From the NCBI GenBank assembly GCA_946811185.2, contig OX328105.1:44392845-44456844 (forward strand): a DNA stretch of 64,000 nucleotides, given 5' to 3'. The stretch is from Hippopus hippopus (taxonomy: Eukaryota; Mollusca; Bivalvia; Cardiida; Cardiidae). The notes beneath the pieces are model-generated. The model did no database searches and was not told the DNA's origin. It saw only the letters and a list, made by a program, of their open reading frames with translations. Positions 36,570 to 50,304 of this stretch are shown here, piece after piece. The translations under genes and the position numbers were made by a program. Position 1 is the stretch's first letter; every line of letters starts with the position of its first letter.

Positions 36570-37974
36570 TAGTGACGTCGATAAAAACCCCTCATCGAAA
36601 AAGTGCGATAGCTTTGTATATACCTAGAATATATATGTCACTTTTTGCCTTTGTCCTACGCCCAATGCGTTTTCCCCACGTGGTTATGTCGGTCAAAATT
36701 ATGCATGTGTAAACAGTAATTGATTTACAATTAAGTAGTCCAAGCATTATTTTGAAAACATCAGTTTCGAAAATGTCAAGACTAAATAATGAAGAAAGAG
36801 CACGCAGTTTGGGCATGCCTAAAAGCGGTCTTTCTCAAAGTCACTTTGCAAGACACTTTAACGTTGCAAGATCAACAATAGTGCGTCTTGTTTGACGGGT
36901 AAACGAAACAGGGAGCTTGTCTGATAGACCCCGACCTGGTGATCTGCATGTGACGTCTGTACGACAAGACAATTTCATCCGTCAACGTCACTTGCGAAAC
37001 CGTTTTGTCACAGCGCAATCCACAATGTCGATGGTTATAGGGAATTGCGCAAGACATGTAAGTCGGAATACAGTAAGGCGACGTTTTCGCAAGCGTGGAA
37101 TATTGTGCAGGTGGCCGTACCCGCAGTGTTGTGCTAACTGACCACCACCATCGGGAATGTCGGCAGTGGGCTCAAAACAACATTGGAAGACGGTGGCGTG
37201 ATGTGGTCTTCAGTGACGAATCCCGTTTTAACCTCTCCTGTGCTGACGGACAAGTCCGTGTTTACCGTCGACGTAATGAACGGTACACCCAAAGTTGTGT
37301 TCTGGAGCACAACCGTTTTGGTGGTGGTGGTGTAATGGTTTGGGCAGCAAAAAACAACATATTTAGAACTGACCTAGTGGTTATCAATGGTAATTTAAAT
37401 GCCAGACGAAACGTTAACCAAGTTCTTCATCCTGTGGTCGTTCCTATGTTTCAGCAACGCCGTGACCTTACATTTCAACATGACAGTGCACGCCCCCACA
37501 CGGCCAGGTTTACCAGAAACTCTCTCATGGCCAATAATATTGCCGTGCTGCCATGGCCTGCTAACTCTCCCGATTGTAACCTGATCGAACACATGTGGGA
37601 CATCCTCGGACGTCATTTACATCGACGTAACCCACAGCCGCAAAACGTCTAAGAATTAACAAATGCTCTTCGTGAAAATTGGGCTCGCATTCCACGCTAT
37701 CTCCTGCATAATCTGTGTGGGTCCATGGGACGGCGACTGCCAGCACTGATAGCAAGTCAAGGAGGCCATACACGGTATTGATGAATTGTAGGGGGTGAGT
37801 TTGTTGAAAGGGCTGTTAAATTTGTGTAATGTTTAGCTAAACGCTTGTGTCATGTAATATGTGTAGAAATATTGACAAAGTCCATTTCTAAATTACAAAA
37901 CCATGCATTCGATATTAAATTCATGAAATATGATGTGACAGAGGGAGATGAGGCGTTTCTTATGGACGTCAGTA
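36570..37974 (+). mobile_element. Tc1-like transposon, copy 8
   Basis: 1405 bp, ends intact. Carries TATGATGTGAC near 37931, otherwise seen only in copy 9. Confidence 0.93.
36773..37781 (+). pseudogene. Tc1-like transposase pseudogene, copy 8
   Basis: Core lesions: TGA 36893-36895, extra C 37120-37122, TAA 37650-37652. Codon 192 is GCA (A), as in copies 1 and 9, while the other copies have CCA (P); A is probably the older state. Confidence 0.92.
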
Positions 37975-40900
37975 TAAATTTTTTAACCTTTCTCTGTGAC
38001 TCCGCCGACTCAGAACCGAAACTTAATCTGACAAAACTAGGATATTTATTGCATTAGTTGATTATTGTTTAGCTCTACTGGCTGAAAGCCAGCAGAGCTT
38101 ATGTCATGGCATGGTTTCCGTCGTCTGTCCATCCGTCTGTCCATCCGTTAGTCTTTTTCTTGTTTACGCAATAAAGCGCGGTAACAAATTGACCTTCCTA
38201 CAGTTATTCTGTTCCTAGGTATTTATAAGTAAACAGAGCTTCAAATGGATGACTGTGTCAGAAAGTAGCCAGTAGGTAGCACTCCTTCCTCAGTAATGTT
38301 TTTCTTTCTTTTTTTGCAGTACGGGCAGATATTCTAAGGAAATTCAGTTTCAGACACTGGGTGCCTTATCATATACTCTCAATATGAATAATCTTGGCCT
38401 ACAAAAACCGCTATCTCCGTATATATTTCATAAAGCATCTAGAATAAACAGGCTGCATGCGTTTAAAGTGGGGCAACAAATCGAAGTTCGTATAGTTATT
38501 TTGTACCTGGTTAATTCTGTACCTAGTTGTTTACCAGTAAACAAAGATTCAAATGTGTGACTGTCTGAAAAGAGCCAGTAGGCAGCAATAAGTCTTCTGT
38601 AATGCTTTTCTTTTTGTACAGTACGGGCAGATATTCTAAAAAAATTCCGTTTCTGACAATGGGCAACGTATCATTATCTCTCAATATAAATAATCATGGC
38701 GTATGAAATCTTCTCTCTCTGCATATACAAACCTTATTTTGCCCCTTGGTTTTCATTACAACGTCATGGTGTGCATTATAAACTATTCTTTCCATTGAAA
38801 TGGTCTTTTTTGGTTGCATCAGAAACAACACAAACGACAAATTTTAGTGTGTAGGAAAGAAAATCATAGAGTCAAAAACGCAAGAAATACGCTCTGGACC
38901 AAACACTGCGTTCAGTGGCATGAGTGGTATGGAGTGGGCACTTTGATAAACAATTCCTGGTCATAGTTTACCATTGGGTTCATGTAACACCCTTACCGAC
39001 GGTGAGGTGTTTCATACCTCTTGTGTCAAAGGTTTGATTGGCATATAGGTGAATGCAGGTCTGGGAATAAGTGAACTGATAATGTGAGGTGAGAAAATGT
39101 TCAGCAGAAATGATCTACACAAAGTCTTTACATTTATTTGTATAATTTACACGTTGCCAAGACCCACAAAGTCAAGAGCCTTTGTGGAAAGTACACTTTT
39201 TTCTGAACAGGAAAGTCCAATTCAATACTACAAACTTGCTATGGGTCAATATATAACCTTTGGTCACTTGAAAAATGATAACATTCAAAAGGTTGTCATA
39301 ATTAAACCCTGTCCAGTGTTAATTCCAAGGAATAGGCTAGGAATATTGTCCGCGTTATGTAGTATTATGTGGTACTACACGTCTGCCCATAATCTAGCCC
39401 ATAGATCAAGTCAGTCAGGATTGGTCATTGTTTAACCTTTGGTCACTTGAAAAAGTGATAGCGTTCGAAAGGTAGTCATAATTGAACCCTGTCCAGTGTT
39501 TATACCAAGGAATAGGCTAGCAATATTGTCTGCGTTAAAGGGTCAACAGTGAAGGAAGGGATATAGGTCCTTTAGCTCTTCTTTTGCAATTTTAGAAATG
39601 TAGGATTATGTGGCATACACGTCTGCCCATAATGCAGCCAATAGATCAAGTCAGTCAGGATTGGTTACTGATCTGGTGCAGAAAAACAGGCTAAAAAGTT
39701 CAAATGAGTTGGGTTCTTAGGTCAAGCATTAAATTTCTCTTGTTTTATTTTCTTTTTTTGAAAACATTGGATTGAGTGGTGTTTTTGATATTTGCAACAT
39801 TATCTCTGTTATGTTAATTTTTGGGGGTCATACGAAAATTTTAGGGTCACTTTTTTAAATGCCTTATTTATGCTACTTTAATGTACATTTTTGGACCTTT
39901 CTCTGACTCCGCCGACTCGGAACCGAAACTTATTCTGAAAAGACTAGGATTTTTATTACATTAGTTGATTATTGTTTAGCTCTACTGGCTGAAACCCAGC
40001 AGAGCTTATGTCATGACATGGTTTCCGTCAATTGTCCATCCGTCTGTCCATCCGTTAGTCTTTTTCTTGTATACGCGATAAAGCGTGGCAAGAAATTGAC
40101 CTTCCTACAGTTATTCCTAGGTATTTATAAGTAAACAGAGCTTCAAATGCATGACTGTGTCAGAAAGTAGCCAGTAGGTAGCACTCCTTCCTCAGTAATG
40201 TTTTTCTTTCTTTTGTGCAGTACGGGCAGATATTTTAAGGAAATTCAGTTTCAGACACTGGGCGCCTTATCATATACTCTCAATATGAATAATCTTGGCC
40301 TACGAAAACCGCTATCTCCGTATATATTTCAAACAGCATCTAGAATAAACAGGCTGCAAGCGTTTAAAGTGCGGCGACAAATCGAAGTTCGCATAGTTAT
40401 TTTGTACCTGTTTAATTCTGTACCTAGTTATTTACCAGTAAACAGAGATTCAAATGTGTGACTGTCAGAAAAGAGCCAGTAGGTAGCAATAAGTCTTCTG
40501 TAATGCTTTTCTTTTTGTACAGTACAGGCAGATATTCTAAAAAAATTCCGTTTCTGACAATGGGCAACATATCATTATCTCACAATATAAATAATCATGG
40601 TGTACGAAATCTTCTCTCTCTGCATATACAAACCTTATTTTGCTCCTTCGTTTTCATTACAACGTTATGGTGTGCATTATAAACTATTCTTTCCATTGAA
40701 ATGGTCTTTTTTGGTTGTATCAGAAACGACACAAATGATAAATTTTAGTGTGTCGGAAAGGAAATCATTGAGTCAAAAACGCAAGACACACGCTCTAGAC
40801 CAAACACTACGTTCAGTGGCATGAGAGGTATGGAGTGGGCACTTTGATAAACAATTCCTGGTCATAGTTTACCATTGGGTTCATGTAACACCCTTATGGA

Positions 40901-41784
40901 CAGTGAGGTGTTCCATACCTCTTGTGTCAAAGGTTTGATTGGCATATAGGTGAATGCAGGTCTGGGAATAAGTGAACTGATAATGTGAGGTGAGAAAATG
41001 TTCAGCAGAAATGATCTACACAAAGTCTTTACATTTATTTGTATAGTTTACACGTTGCCAAGACCCACAAAGTCAAGAACCTCTGCGTAAAGTACCCTTT
41101 TTTGTGAACAGGAAAGTCCAAGTCGATACTACAAACTTGCTATGGGTCAATATATAACCTTTGGTTACTTGAAAAATGATAACATTCAAAAGGTTGTCAT
41201 AACCAAACCCTGTCCAGTGTTAATTTCAAGGAATAGGCTAGCAATATTGTCCGCGTTATGTAGGATTATGTGGTATTACACGTCCGCCCGTAATGTAGCC
41301 CATAGATCAAGTCAGTCAGGATTGGTCATTGTTTAACCTTTGGTCACTTGAAAAGTGATAGCGTTCGAAAGGTAGTCATAATTGAACCCTGTCCAGTGTT
41401 TATACCAAGGAATAGGCTAGCAATATTGTCTGTGTTAAAGGGTCAACAGTAAAAGAAGGGATATAGGTCCTTTAGCTCTTCTTTTGCAATTTAGGAATGT
41501 AGGATTATGTGGCATACACGTCTGCCCATAATGCAGCCAATAGATCAAGTCAGTCAGGATTGGTTAGTGACCTGATGCAGAAAAACAAGCTAAAAAGTTC
41601 AAATGAGTTGGGTTCTTAGGTCAGGCATTAAATTATTCTTGTTTTATTTTCTTTTTTTGAAAACATTGGATTGAGTGGTGTTTTTGATATTTGCAACATT
41701 ATCTCTGTTATGTTAATTTTTGGGGGTCATACGAAAATTTTAGGGTCACTTTTTTAAATGCCTTTTTTATGCTACTTTAATATA

Positions 41785-43189
41785 TAGTGACGTCGATAAA
41801 AACCCCTCATCGAAAAAGTGCGATAGCTTTGTATATACCTAGAATATATATGTCACTTTTTGCCTTTGTCCTACGCCCAATGCGTTTTCCCCACGTGGTT
41901 ATGTCGGTCAAAATTATGCATGTGTAAACAGTAATTGATTTACAATTAAGTAGTCCAAGCATTATTTTGAAAACATCAGTTTCGAAAATGTCAAGACTAA
42001 ATAATGAAGAAAGAGCACGCAGTTTGGGCATGCCTAAAAGCGGTCTTTCTCAAAGTCACTTTGCAAGACACTTTAACGTTGCAAGATCAACAATAGTGCG
42101 TCTTGTTTGACGGGTAAACGAAACAGGGAGCTTGTCTGATAGACCCCGACCTGGTGATCTGCATGTGACGTCTGTACGACAAGACAATTTCATCCGTCAA
42201 CGTCACTTGCGAAACCGTTTTGTCACAGCGCAATCCACAATGTCGATGGTTATAGGGAATTGCGCAAGACATGTAAGTCGGAATACAGTAAGGCGACGTT
42301 TTCGCAAGCGTGGAATATTGTGCAGGTGGCCGTACCCGCAGTGTTGTGCTAACTGACCACCACCATCGGGAATGTCGGCAGTGGGCTCAAAACAACATTG
42401 GAAGACGGTGGCGTGATGTGGTCTTCAGTGACGAATCCCGTTTTAACCTCTCCTGTGCTGACGGACAAGTCCGTGTTTACCGTCGACGTAATGAACGGTA
42501 CACCCAAAGTTGTGTTCTGGAGCACAACCGTTTTGGTGGTGGTGGTGTAATGGTTTGGGCAGCAAAAAACAACATATTTAGAACTGACCTAGTGGTTATC
42601 AATGGTAATTTAAATGCCAGACGAAACGTTAACCAAGTTCTTCATCCTGTGGTCGTTCCTATGTTTCAGCAACGCCGTGACCTTACATTTCAACATGACA
42701 GTGCACGCCCCCACACGGCCAGGTTTACCAGAAACTCTCTCATGGCCAATAATATTGCCGTGCTGCCATGGCCTGCTAACTCTCCCGATTGTAACCTGAT
42801 CGAACACATGTGGGACATCCTCGGACGTCATTTACATCGACGTAACCCACAGCCGCAAAACGTCTAAGAATTAACAAATGCTCTTCGTGAAAATTGGGCT
42901 CGCATTCCACGCTATCTCCTGCATAATCTGTGTGGGTCCATGGGACGGCGACTGCCAGCACTGATAGCAAGTCAAGGAGGCCATACACGGTATTGATGAA
43001 TTGTAGGGGGTGAGTTTGTTGAAAGGGCTGTTAAATTTGTGTAATGTTTAGCTAAACGCTTGTGTCATGTAATATGTGTAGAAATATTGACAAAGTCCAT
43101 TTCTAAATTACAAAACCATGCATTCGATATTAAATTCATGAAATATGATGTGACAGAGGGAGATGAGGCGTTTCTTATGGACGTCAGTA
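41785..43189 (+). mobile_element. Tc1-like transposon, copy 9
   Basis: 1405 bp, ends intact. Shares TATGATGTGAC (near 43146) with copy 8. Confidence 0.93.
41988..42996 (+). pseudogene. Tc1-like transposase pseudogene, copy 9
   Basis: Core lesions: TGA 42108-42110, extra C 42335-42337, TAA 42865-42867. Codon 192 is GCA, as in copy 8; the two copies look like a recent adjacent pair. Confidence 0.92.
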
Positions 43190-45035
43190 TAAATTTTTTA
43201 ACCTTTCTCTGTGACTCCGCCGACTCAGAACCGAAACTTAATCTGACAAAACTAGGATATTTATTGCATTAGTTGATTATTGTTTAGCTCTACTGGCTGA
43301 AAGCCAGCAGAGCTTATGTCATGGCATGGTTTCCGTCGTCTGTCCATCCGTCTGTCCATCCGTTAGTCTTTTTCTTGTTTACGCAATAAAGCGCGGTAAC
43401 AAATTGACCTTCCTACAGTTATTCTGTTCCTAGGTATTTATAAGTAAACAGAGCTTCAAATGGATGACTGTGTCAGAAAGTAGCCAGTAGGTAGCACTCC
43501 TTCCTCAGTAATGTTTTTCTTTCTTTTTTTGCAGTACGGGCAGATATTCTAAGGAAATTCAGTTTCAGACACTGGGTGCCTTATCATATACTCTCAATAT
43601 GAATAATCTTGGCCTACAAAAACCGCTATCTCCGTATATATTTCATAAAGCATCTAGAATAAACAGGCTGCACGCGTTTAAAGTGGGGCAACAAATCGAA
43701 GTTCGTATAGTTATTTTGTACCTGGTTAATTCTGTACCTAGTTGTTTACCAGTAAACAAAGATTCAAATGTGTGACTGTCTGAAAAGAGCCAGTAGGCAG
43801 CAATAAGTCTTCTGTAATGCTTTTCTTTTTGTACAGTACGGGCAGATATTCTAAAAAAATTCCGTTTCTGACAATGGGCAACGTATCATTATCTCTCAAT
43901 ATAAATAATCATGGCGTATGAAATCTTCTCTCTCTGCATATACAAACCTTATTTTGCCCCTTGGTTTTCATTACAACGTCATGGTGTGCATTATAAACTA
44001 TTCTTTCCATTGAAATGGTCTTTTTTGGTTGCATCAGAAACAACACAAACGACAAATTTTAGTGTGTAGGAAAGAAAATCATAGAGTCAAAAACGCAAGA
44101 AATACGCTCTGGACCAAACACTGCGTTCAGTGGCATGAGTGGTATGGAGTGGGCACTTTGATAAACAATTCCTGGTCATAGTTTACCATTGGGTTCATGT
44201 AACACCCTTACCGACGGTGAGGTGTTTCATACCTCTTGTGTCAAAGGTTTGATTGGCATATAGGTGAATGCAGGTCTGGGAATAAGTGAACTGATAATGT
44301 GAGGTGAGAAAATGTTCAGCAGAAATGATCTACACAAAGTCTTTACATTTATTTGTATAATTTACACGTTGCCAAGACCCACAAAGTCAAGAGCCTTTGT
44401 GGAAAGTACACTTTTTTCTGAACAGGAAAGTCCAATTCAATACTACAAACTTGCTATGGGTCAATATATAACCTTTGGTCACTTGAAAAATGATAACATT
44501 CAAAAGGTTGTCATAATTAAACCCTGTCCAGTGTTAATTCCAAGGAATAGGCTAGGAATATTGTCCGCGTTATGTAGTATTATGTGGTACTACACGTCTG
44601 CCCATAATCTAGCCCATAGATCAAGTCAGTCAGGATTGGTCATTGTTTAACCTTTGGTCACTTGAAAAAGTGATAGCGTTCGAAAGGTAGTCATAATTGA
44701 ACCCTGTCCAGTGTTTATACCAAGGAATAGGCTAGCAATATTGTCTGCGTTAAAGGGTCAACAGTGAAGGAAGGGATATAGGTCCTTTAGCTCTTCTTTT
44801 GCAATTTTAGAAATGTAGGATTATGTGGCATACACGTCTGCCCATAATGCAGCCAATAGATCAAGTCAGTCAGGATTGGTTACTGATCTGGTGCAGAAAA
44901 ACAGGCTAAAAAGTTCAAATGAGTTGGGTTCTTAGGTCAAGCATTAAATTTCTCTTGTTTTATTTTCTTTTTTTGAAAACATTGGATTGAGTGGTGTTTT
45001 TGATATTTGCAACATTATCTCTGTTATGTTAATTT

Positions 45036-46935
45036 TTGGGGGTCATACGAAAATTTTAGGGTCACTTTTTTAAATGCCTTATTTATGCTACTTTAATGTA
45101 CATTTTTGGACCTTTCTCTGACTCCGCCGACTCGGAACCGAAACTTATTCTGAAAAGACTAGGATTTTTATTACATTAGTTGATTATTGTTTAGCTCTAC
45201 TGGCTGAAACCCAGCAGAGCTTATGTCATGACATGGTTTCCGTCAATTGTCCATCCGTCTGTCCATCCGTTAGTCTTTTTCTTGTATACGCGATAAAGCG
45301 TGGCAAGAAATTGACCTTCCTACAGTTATTCCTAGGTATTTATAAGTAAACAGAGCTTCAAATGCATGACTGTGTCAGAAAGTAGCCAGTAGGTAGCACT
45401 CCTTCCTCAGTAATGTTTTTCTTTCTTTTGTGCAGTACGGGCAGATATTTTAAGGAAATTCAGTTTCAGACACTGGGCGCCTTATCATATACTCTCAATA
45501 TGAATAATCTTGGCCTACGAAAACCGCTATCTCCGTATATATTTCAAACAGCATCTAGAATAAACAGGCTGCAAGCGTTTAAAGTGCGGCGACAAATCGA
45601 AGTTCGCATAGTTATTTTGTACCTGTTTAATTCTGTACCTAGTTATTTACCAGTAAACAGAGATTCAAATGTGTGACTGTCAGAAAAGAGCCAGTAGGTA
45701 GCAATAAGTCTTCTGTAATGCTTTTCTTTTTGTACAGTACAGGCAGATATTCTAAAAAAATTCCGTTTCTGACAATGGGCAACGTATCATTATCTCACAA
45801 TATAAATAATCATGGTGTACGAAATCTTCTCTCTCTGCATATACAAACCTTATTTTGCTCCTTCGTTTTCATTACAACGTTATGGTGTGCATTATAAACT
45901 ATTCTTTCCATTGAAATGGTCTTTTTTGGTTGCATCAGAAACAACACAAACGACAAATTTTAGTGTGTAGGAAAGAAAATCATAGAGTCAAAAACGCAAG
46001 AAATACGCTCTGGACCAAACACTGCGTTCAGTGGCATGAGTGGTATGGAGTGGGCACTTTGATAAACAATTCCTGGTCATAGTTTACCATTGGGTTCATG
46101 TAACACCCTTACCGACGGTGAGGTGTTTCATACCTCTTGTGTCAAAGGTTTGATTGGCATATAGGTGAATGCAGGTCTGGGAATAAGTGAACTGATAATG
46201 TGAGGTGAGAAAATGTTCAGCAGAAATGATCTACACAAAGTCTTTACATTTATTTGTATAATTTACACATTGCCAAGACCCACAAAGTCAAGAGCCTTTG
46301 TGGAAAGTACACTTTTTTCTGAACAGGAAAGTCCAATTCAATACTACAAACTTGCTATGGGTCAATATATAACCTTTGGTCACTTGAAAAATGATAACAT
46401 TCAAAAGGTTGTCATAATTAAACCCTGTCCAGTGTTAATTCCAAGGAATAGGCTAGGAATATTGTCCGCGTTATGTAGTATTATGTGGTACTACACGTCT
46501 GCCCATAATCTAGCCCATAGATCAAGTCAGTCAGGATTGGTCATTGTTTAACCTTTGGTCACTTGAAAAAGTGATAGCGTTCGAAAGGTAGTCATAATTG
46601 AACCCTGTCCAGTGTTTATACCAAGGAATAGGCTAGCAATATTGTCTGCGTTAAAGGTCAACAGTGAAGGAAGGGATATAGGTCCTTTAGCTCTTCTTTT
46701 GCAATTTTAGAAATGTAGGATTATGTGGCATACACGTCTGCCCATAATGCAGCCAATAGATCAAGTCAGTCAGGATTGGTTACTGATCTGGTGCAGAAAA
46801 ACAGGCTAAAAAGTTCAAATGAGTTGGGTTCTTAGGTCAAGCATTAAATTTCTCTTGTTTTATTTTCTTTTAAAGAAAACATTGGATTGAGTGGTGTTTT
46901 TGATATTTGCAACATTATCTCTGTTATGTTAATTT
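45036..46935 (+). repeat. Hybrid B/A monomer from unequal exchange
   Basis: The left part has B alleles up to the T at 45881 (ACGTTATGG). From the C at 45933 (GGTTGCATC) onward it has A alleles, including an open 112-codon frame at 46213-46551 and AAAG near 46872. The switch lies in the shared 51 bases between. Private or near-private marks are A at 46269 (shared only with unit 10 at 51483) and a G lost from the GGG near 46656. No transposon is present because the hybrid takes its left, insertion-site-bearing part from B. Confidence 0.9.
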
Positions 46936-48899
46936 TTGGGGGTCATACGAAAATTTTAGGGTCACTTTTTTAAATGCCTTATTTATGCTACTTTAATGTA
47001 CATTTTTGGACCTTTCTCTGACTCCGCCGACTCGGAACCGAAACTTATTCTGAAAAGACTAGGATTTTTATTACATTAGTTGATTATTGTTTAGCTCTAC
47101 TGGCTGAAACCCAGCAGAGCTTATGTCATGACATGGTTTCCGTCAATTGTCCATCCGTCTGTCCATCCGTTAGTCTTTTTCTTGTATACGCGATAAAGCG
47201 TGGCAAGAAATTGACCTTCCTACAGTTATTCCTAGGTATTTATAAGTAAACAGAGCTTCAAATGCATGACTGTGTCAGAAAGTAGCCAGTAGGTAGCACT
47301 CCTTCCTCAGTAATGTTTTTCTTTCTTTTGTGCAGTACGGGCAGATATTTTAAGGAAATTCAGTTTCAGACACTGGGCGCCTTATCATATACTCTCAATA
47401 TGAATAATCTTGGCCTACGAAAACCGCTATCTCCGTATATATTTCAAACAGCATCTAGAATAAACAGGCTGCAAGCGTTTAAAGTGCGGCGACAAATCGA
47501 AGTTCGCATAGTTATTTTGTACCTGTTTAATTCTGTACCTAGTTATTTACCAGTAAACAGAGATTCAAATGTGTGACTGTCAGAAAAGAGCCAGTAGGTA
47601 GCAATAAGTCTTCTGTAATGCTTTTCTTTTTGTACAGTACAGGCAGATATTCTAAAAAAATTCCGTTTCTGACAATGGGCAACATATCATTATCTCACAA
47701 TATAAATAATCATGGTGTACGAAATCTTCTCTCTCTGCATATACAAACCTTATTTTGCTCCTTCGTTTTCATTACAACGTTATGGTGTGCATTATAAACT
47801 ATTCTTTCCATTGAAATGGTCTTTTTTGGTTGTATCAGAAACGACACAAATGATAAATTTTAGTGTGTCGGAAAGGAAATCATTGAGTCAAAAACGCAAG
47901 ACACACGCTCTAGACCAAACACTACGTTCAGTGGCATGAGAGGTATGGAGTGGGCACTTTGATAAACAATTCCTGGTCATAGTTTACCATTGGGTTCATG
48001 TAACACCCTTATGGACAGTGAGGTGTTCCATACCTCTTGTGTCAAAGGTTTGATTGGCATATAGGTGAATGCAGGTCTGGGAATAAGTGAACTGATAATG
48101 TGAGGTGAGAAAATGTTCAGCAGAAATGATCTACACAAAGTCTTTACATTTATTTGTATAGTTTACACGTTGCCAAGACCCACAAAGTCAAGAACCTCTG
48201 CGTAAAGTACCCTTTTTTGTGAACAGGAAAGTCCAAGTCGATACTACAAACTTGCTATGGGTCAATATATAACCTTTGGTTACTTGAAAAATGATAACAT
48301 TCAAAAGGTTGTCATAACCAAACCCTGTCCAGTGTTAATTTCAAGGAATAGGCTAGCAATATTGTCCGCGTTATGTAGGATTATGTGGTATTACACGTCC
48401 GCCCGTAATGTAGCCCATAGATCAAGTCAGTCAGGATTGGTCATTGTTTAACCTTTGGTCACTTGAAAAGTGATAGCGTTCGAAAGGTAGTCATAATTGA
48501 ACCCTGTCCAGTGTTTATACCAAGGAATAGGCTAGCAATATTGTCTGTGTTAAAGGGTCAACAGTAAAAGAAGGGATATAGGTCCTTTAGCTCTTCTTTT
48601 GCAATTTAGGAATGTAGGATTATGTGGCATACACGTCTGCCCATAATGCAGCCAATAGATCAAGTCAGTCAGGATTGGTTAGTGACCTGATGCAGAAAAA
48701 CAAGCTAAAAAGTTCAAATGAGTTGGGTTCTTAGGTCAGGCATTAAATTATTCTTGTTTTATTTTCTTTTTTTGAAAACATTGGATTGAGTGGTGTTTTT
48801 GATATTTGCAACATTATCTCTGTTATGTTAATTTTTGGGGGTCATACGAAAATTTTAGGGTCACTTTTTTAAATGCCTTTTTTATGCTACTTTAATATA

Positions 48900-50304
48900 T
48901 AGTGACGTCGATAAAAACCCCTCATCGAAAAAGTGCGATAGCTTTGTATATACCTAGAATATATATGTCACTTTTTGCCTTTGTCCTACGCCCAATGCGT
49001 TTTCCCCACGTGGTTATGTCGGTCAAAATTATGCATGTGTAAACAGTAATTGATTTACAATTAAGTAGTCCAAGCATTATTTTGAAAACATCAGTTTCGA
49101 AAATGTCAAGACTAAATAATGAAGAAAGAGCACGCAGTTTGGGCATGCCTAAAAGCGGTCTTTCTCAAAGTCACTTTGCAAGACACTTTAACGTTGCAAG
49201 ATCAACAATAGTGCGTCTTGTTTGACGGGTAAACGAAACAGGGAGCTTGTCTGATAGACCCCGACCTGGTGATCTGCATGTGACGTCTGTACGACAAGAC
49301 AATTTCATCCGTCAACGTCACTTGCGAAACCGTTTTGTCACAGCGCAATCCACAATGTCGATGGTTATAGGGAATTGCGCAAGACATGTAAGTCGGAATA
49401 CAGTAAGGCGACGTTTTCGCAAGCGTGGAATATTGTGCAGGTGGCCGTACCCGCAGTGTTGTGCTAACTGACCACCACCATCGGGAATGTCGGCAGTGGG
49501 CTCAAAACAACATTGGAAGACGGTGGCGTGATGTGGTCTTCAGTGACGAATCCCGTTTTAACCTCTCCTGTGCTGACGGACAAGTCCGTGTTTACCGTCG
49601 ACGTAATGAACGGTACACCCAAAGTTGTGTTCTGGAGCACAACCGTTTTGGTGGTGGTGGTGTAATGGTTTGGGCACCAAAAAACAACATATTTAGAACT
49701 GACCTAGTGGTTATCAATGGTAATTTAAATGCCAGACGAAACGTTAACCAAGTTCTTCATCCTGTGGTCGTTCCTATGTTTCAGCAACGCCGTGACCTTA
49801 CATTTCAACATGACAGTGCACGCCCCCACACGGCCAGATTTACCAGAAACTCTCTCATGGCCAATAATATTGCCGTGCTGCCATGGCCTGCTAACTCTCC
49901 CGATTGTAACCTGATCGAACACATGTGGGACATCCTCGGACGTCATTTACATCGACGTAACCCACAGCCGCAAAACGTCTAAGAATTAACAAATGCTCTT
50001 CGTGAAAATTGGGCTCGCATTCCACGCTATCTCCTGCATAATCTGTGTGGGTCCATGGGACGGCGACTGCCAGCACTGATAGCAAGTCAAGGAGGCCATA
50101 CACGGTATTGATGAATTGTAGGGGGTGAGTTTGTTGAAAGGGCTGTTAAATTTGTGTAATGTTTAGCTAAACGCTTGTGTCATGTAATATGTGTAGAAAT
50201 ATTGACAAAGTCCATTTCTAAATTACAAAACCATGCATTCGATATTAAATTCATGAAATATGACGTGACAGAGGGAGATGAGGCGTTTCTTATGGACGTC
50301 AGTA
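48900..50304 (+). mobile_element. Tc1-like transposon, copy 10
   Basis: 1405 bp, ends intact. Nearly indistinguishable from copies 2 and 4 although 34-44 kb away. Confidence 0.93.
49103..50111 (+). pseudogene. Tc1-like transposase pseudogene, copy 10
   Basis: Core lesions only: TGA 49223-49225, extra C 49450-49452, TAA 49980-49982. It is the last copy rightward with the frameshift C. Confidence 0.92.

Larger units (their letters stand above)
36505..41719 (+). repeat. Array unit 8 (A 36505-39820, B 39821-41719)
   Basis: Core unit. Paired with unit 9 by two shared alleles inside the transposon (GGGCAGCAAAA and TATGATGTGAC). Confidence 0.95.
41720..48834 (+). repeat. Array unit 9, expanded to 7115 bp (A 41720-45035, hybrid 45036-46935, B 46936-48834)
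   Basis: The only complete unit with three monomers. The middle one is a B/A hybrid without a transposon, so the unit reads A(filled)-B/A-B. The extra length of 1900 bp is exactly one monomer, as out-of-register exchange predicts. Confidence 0.95.
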
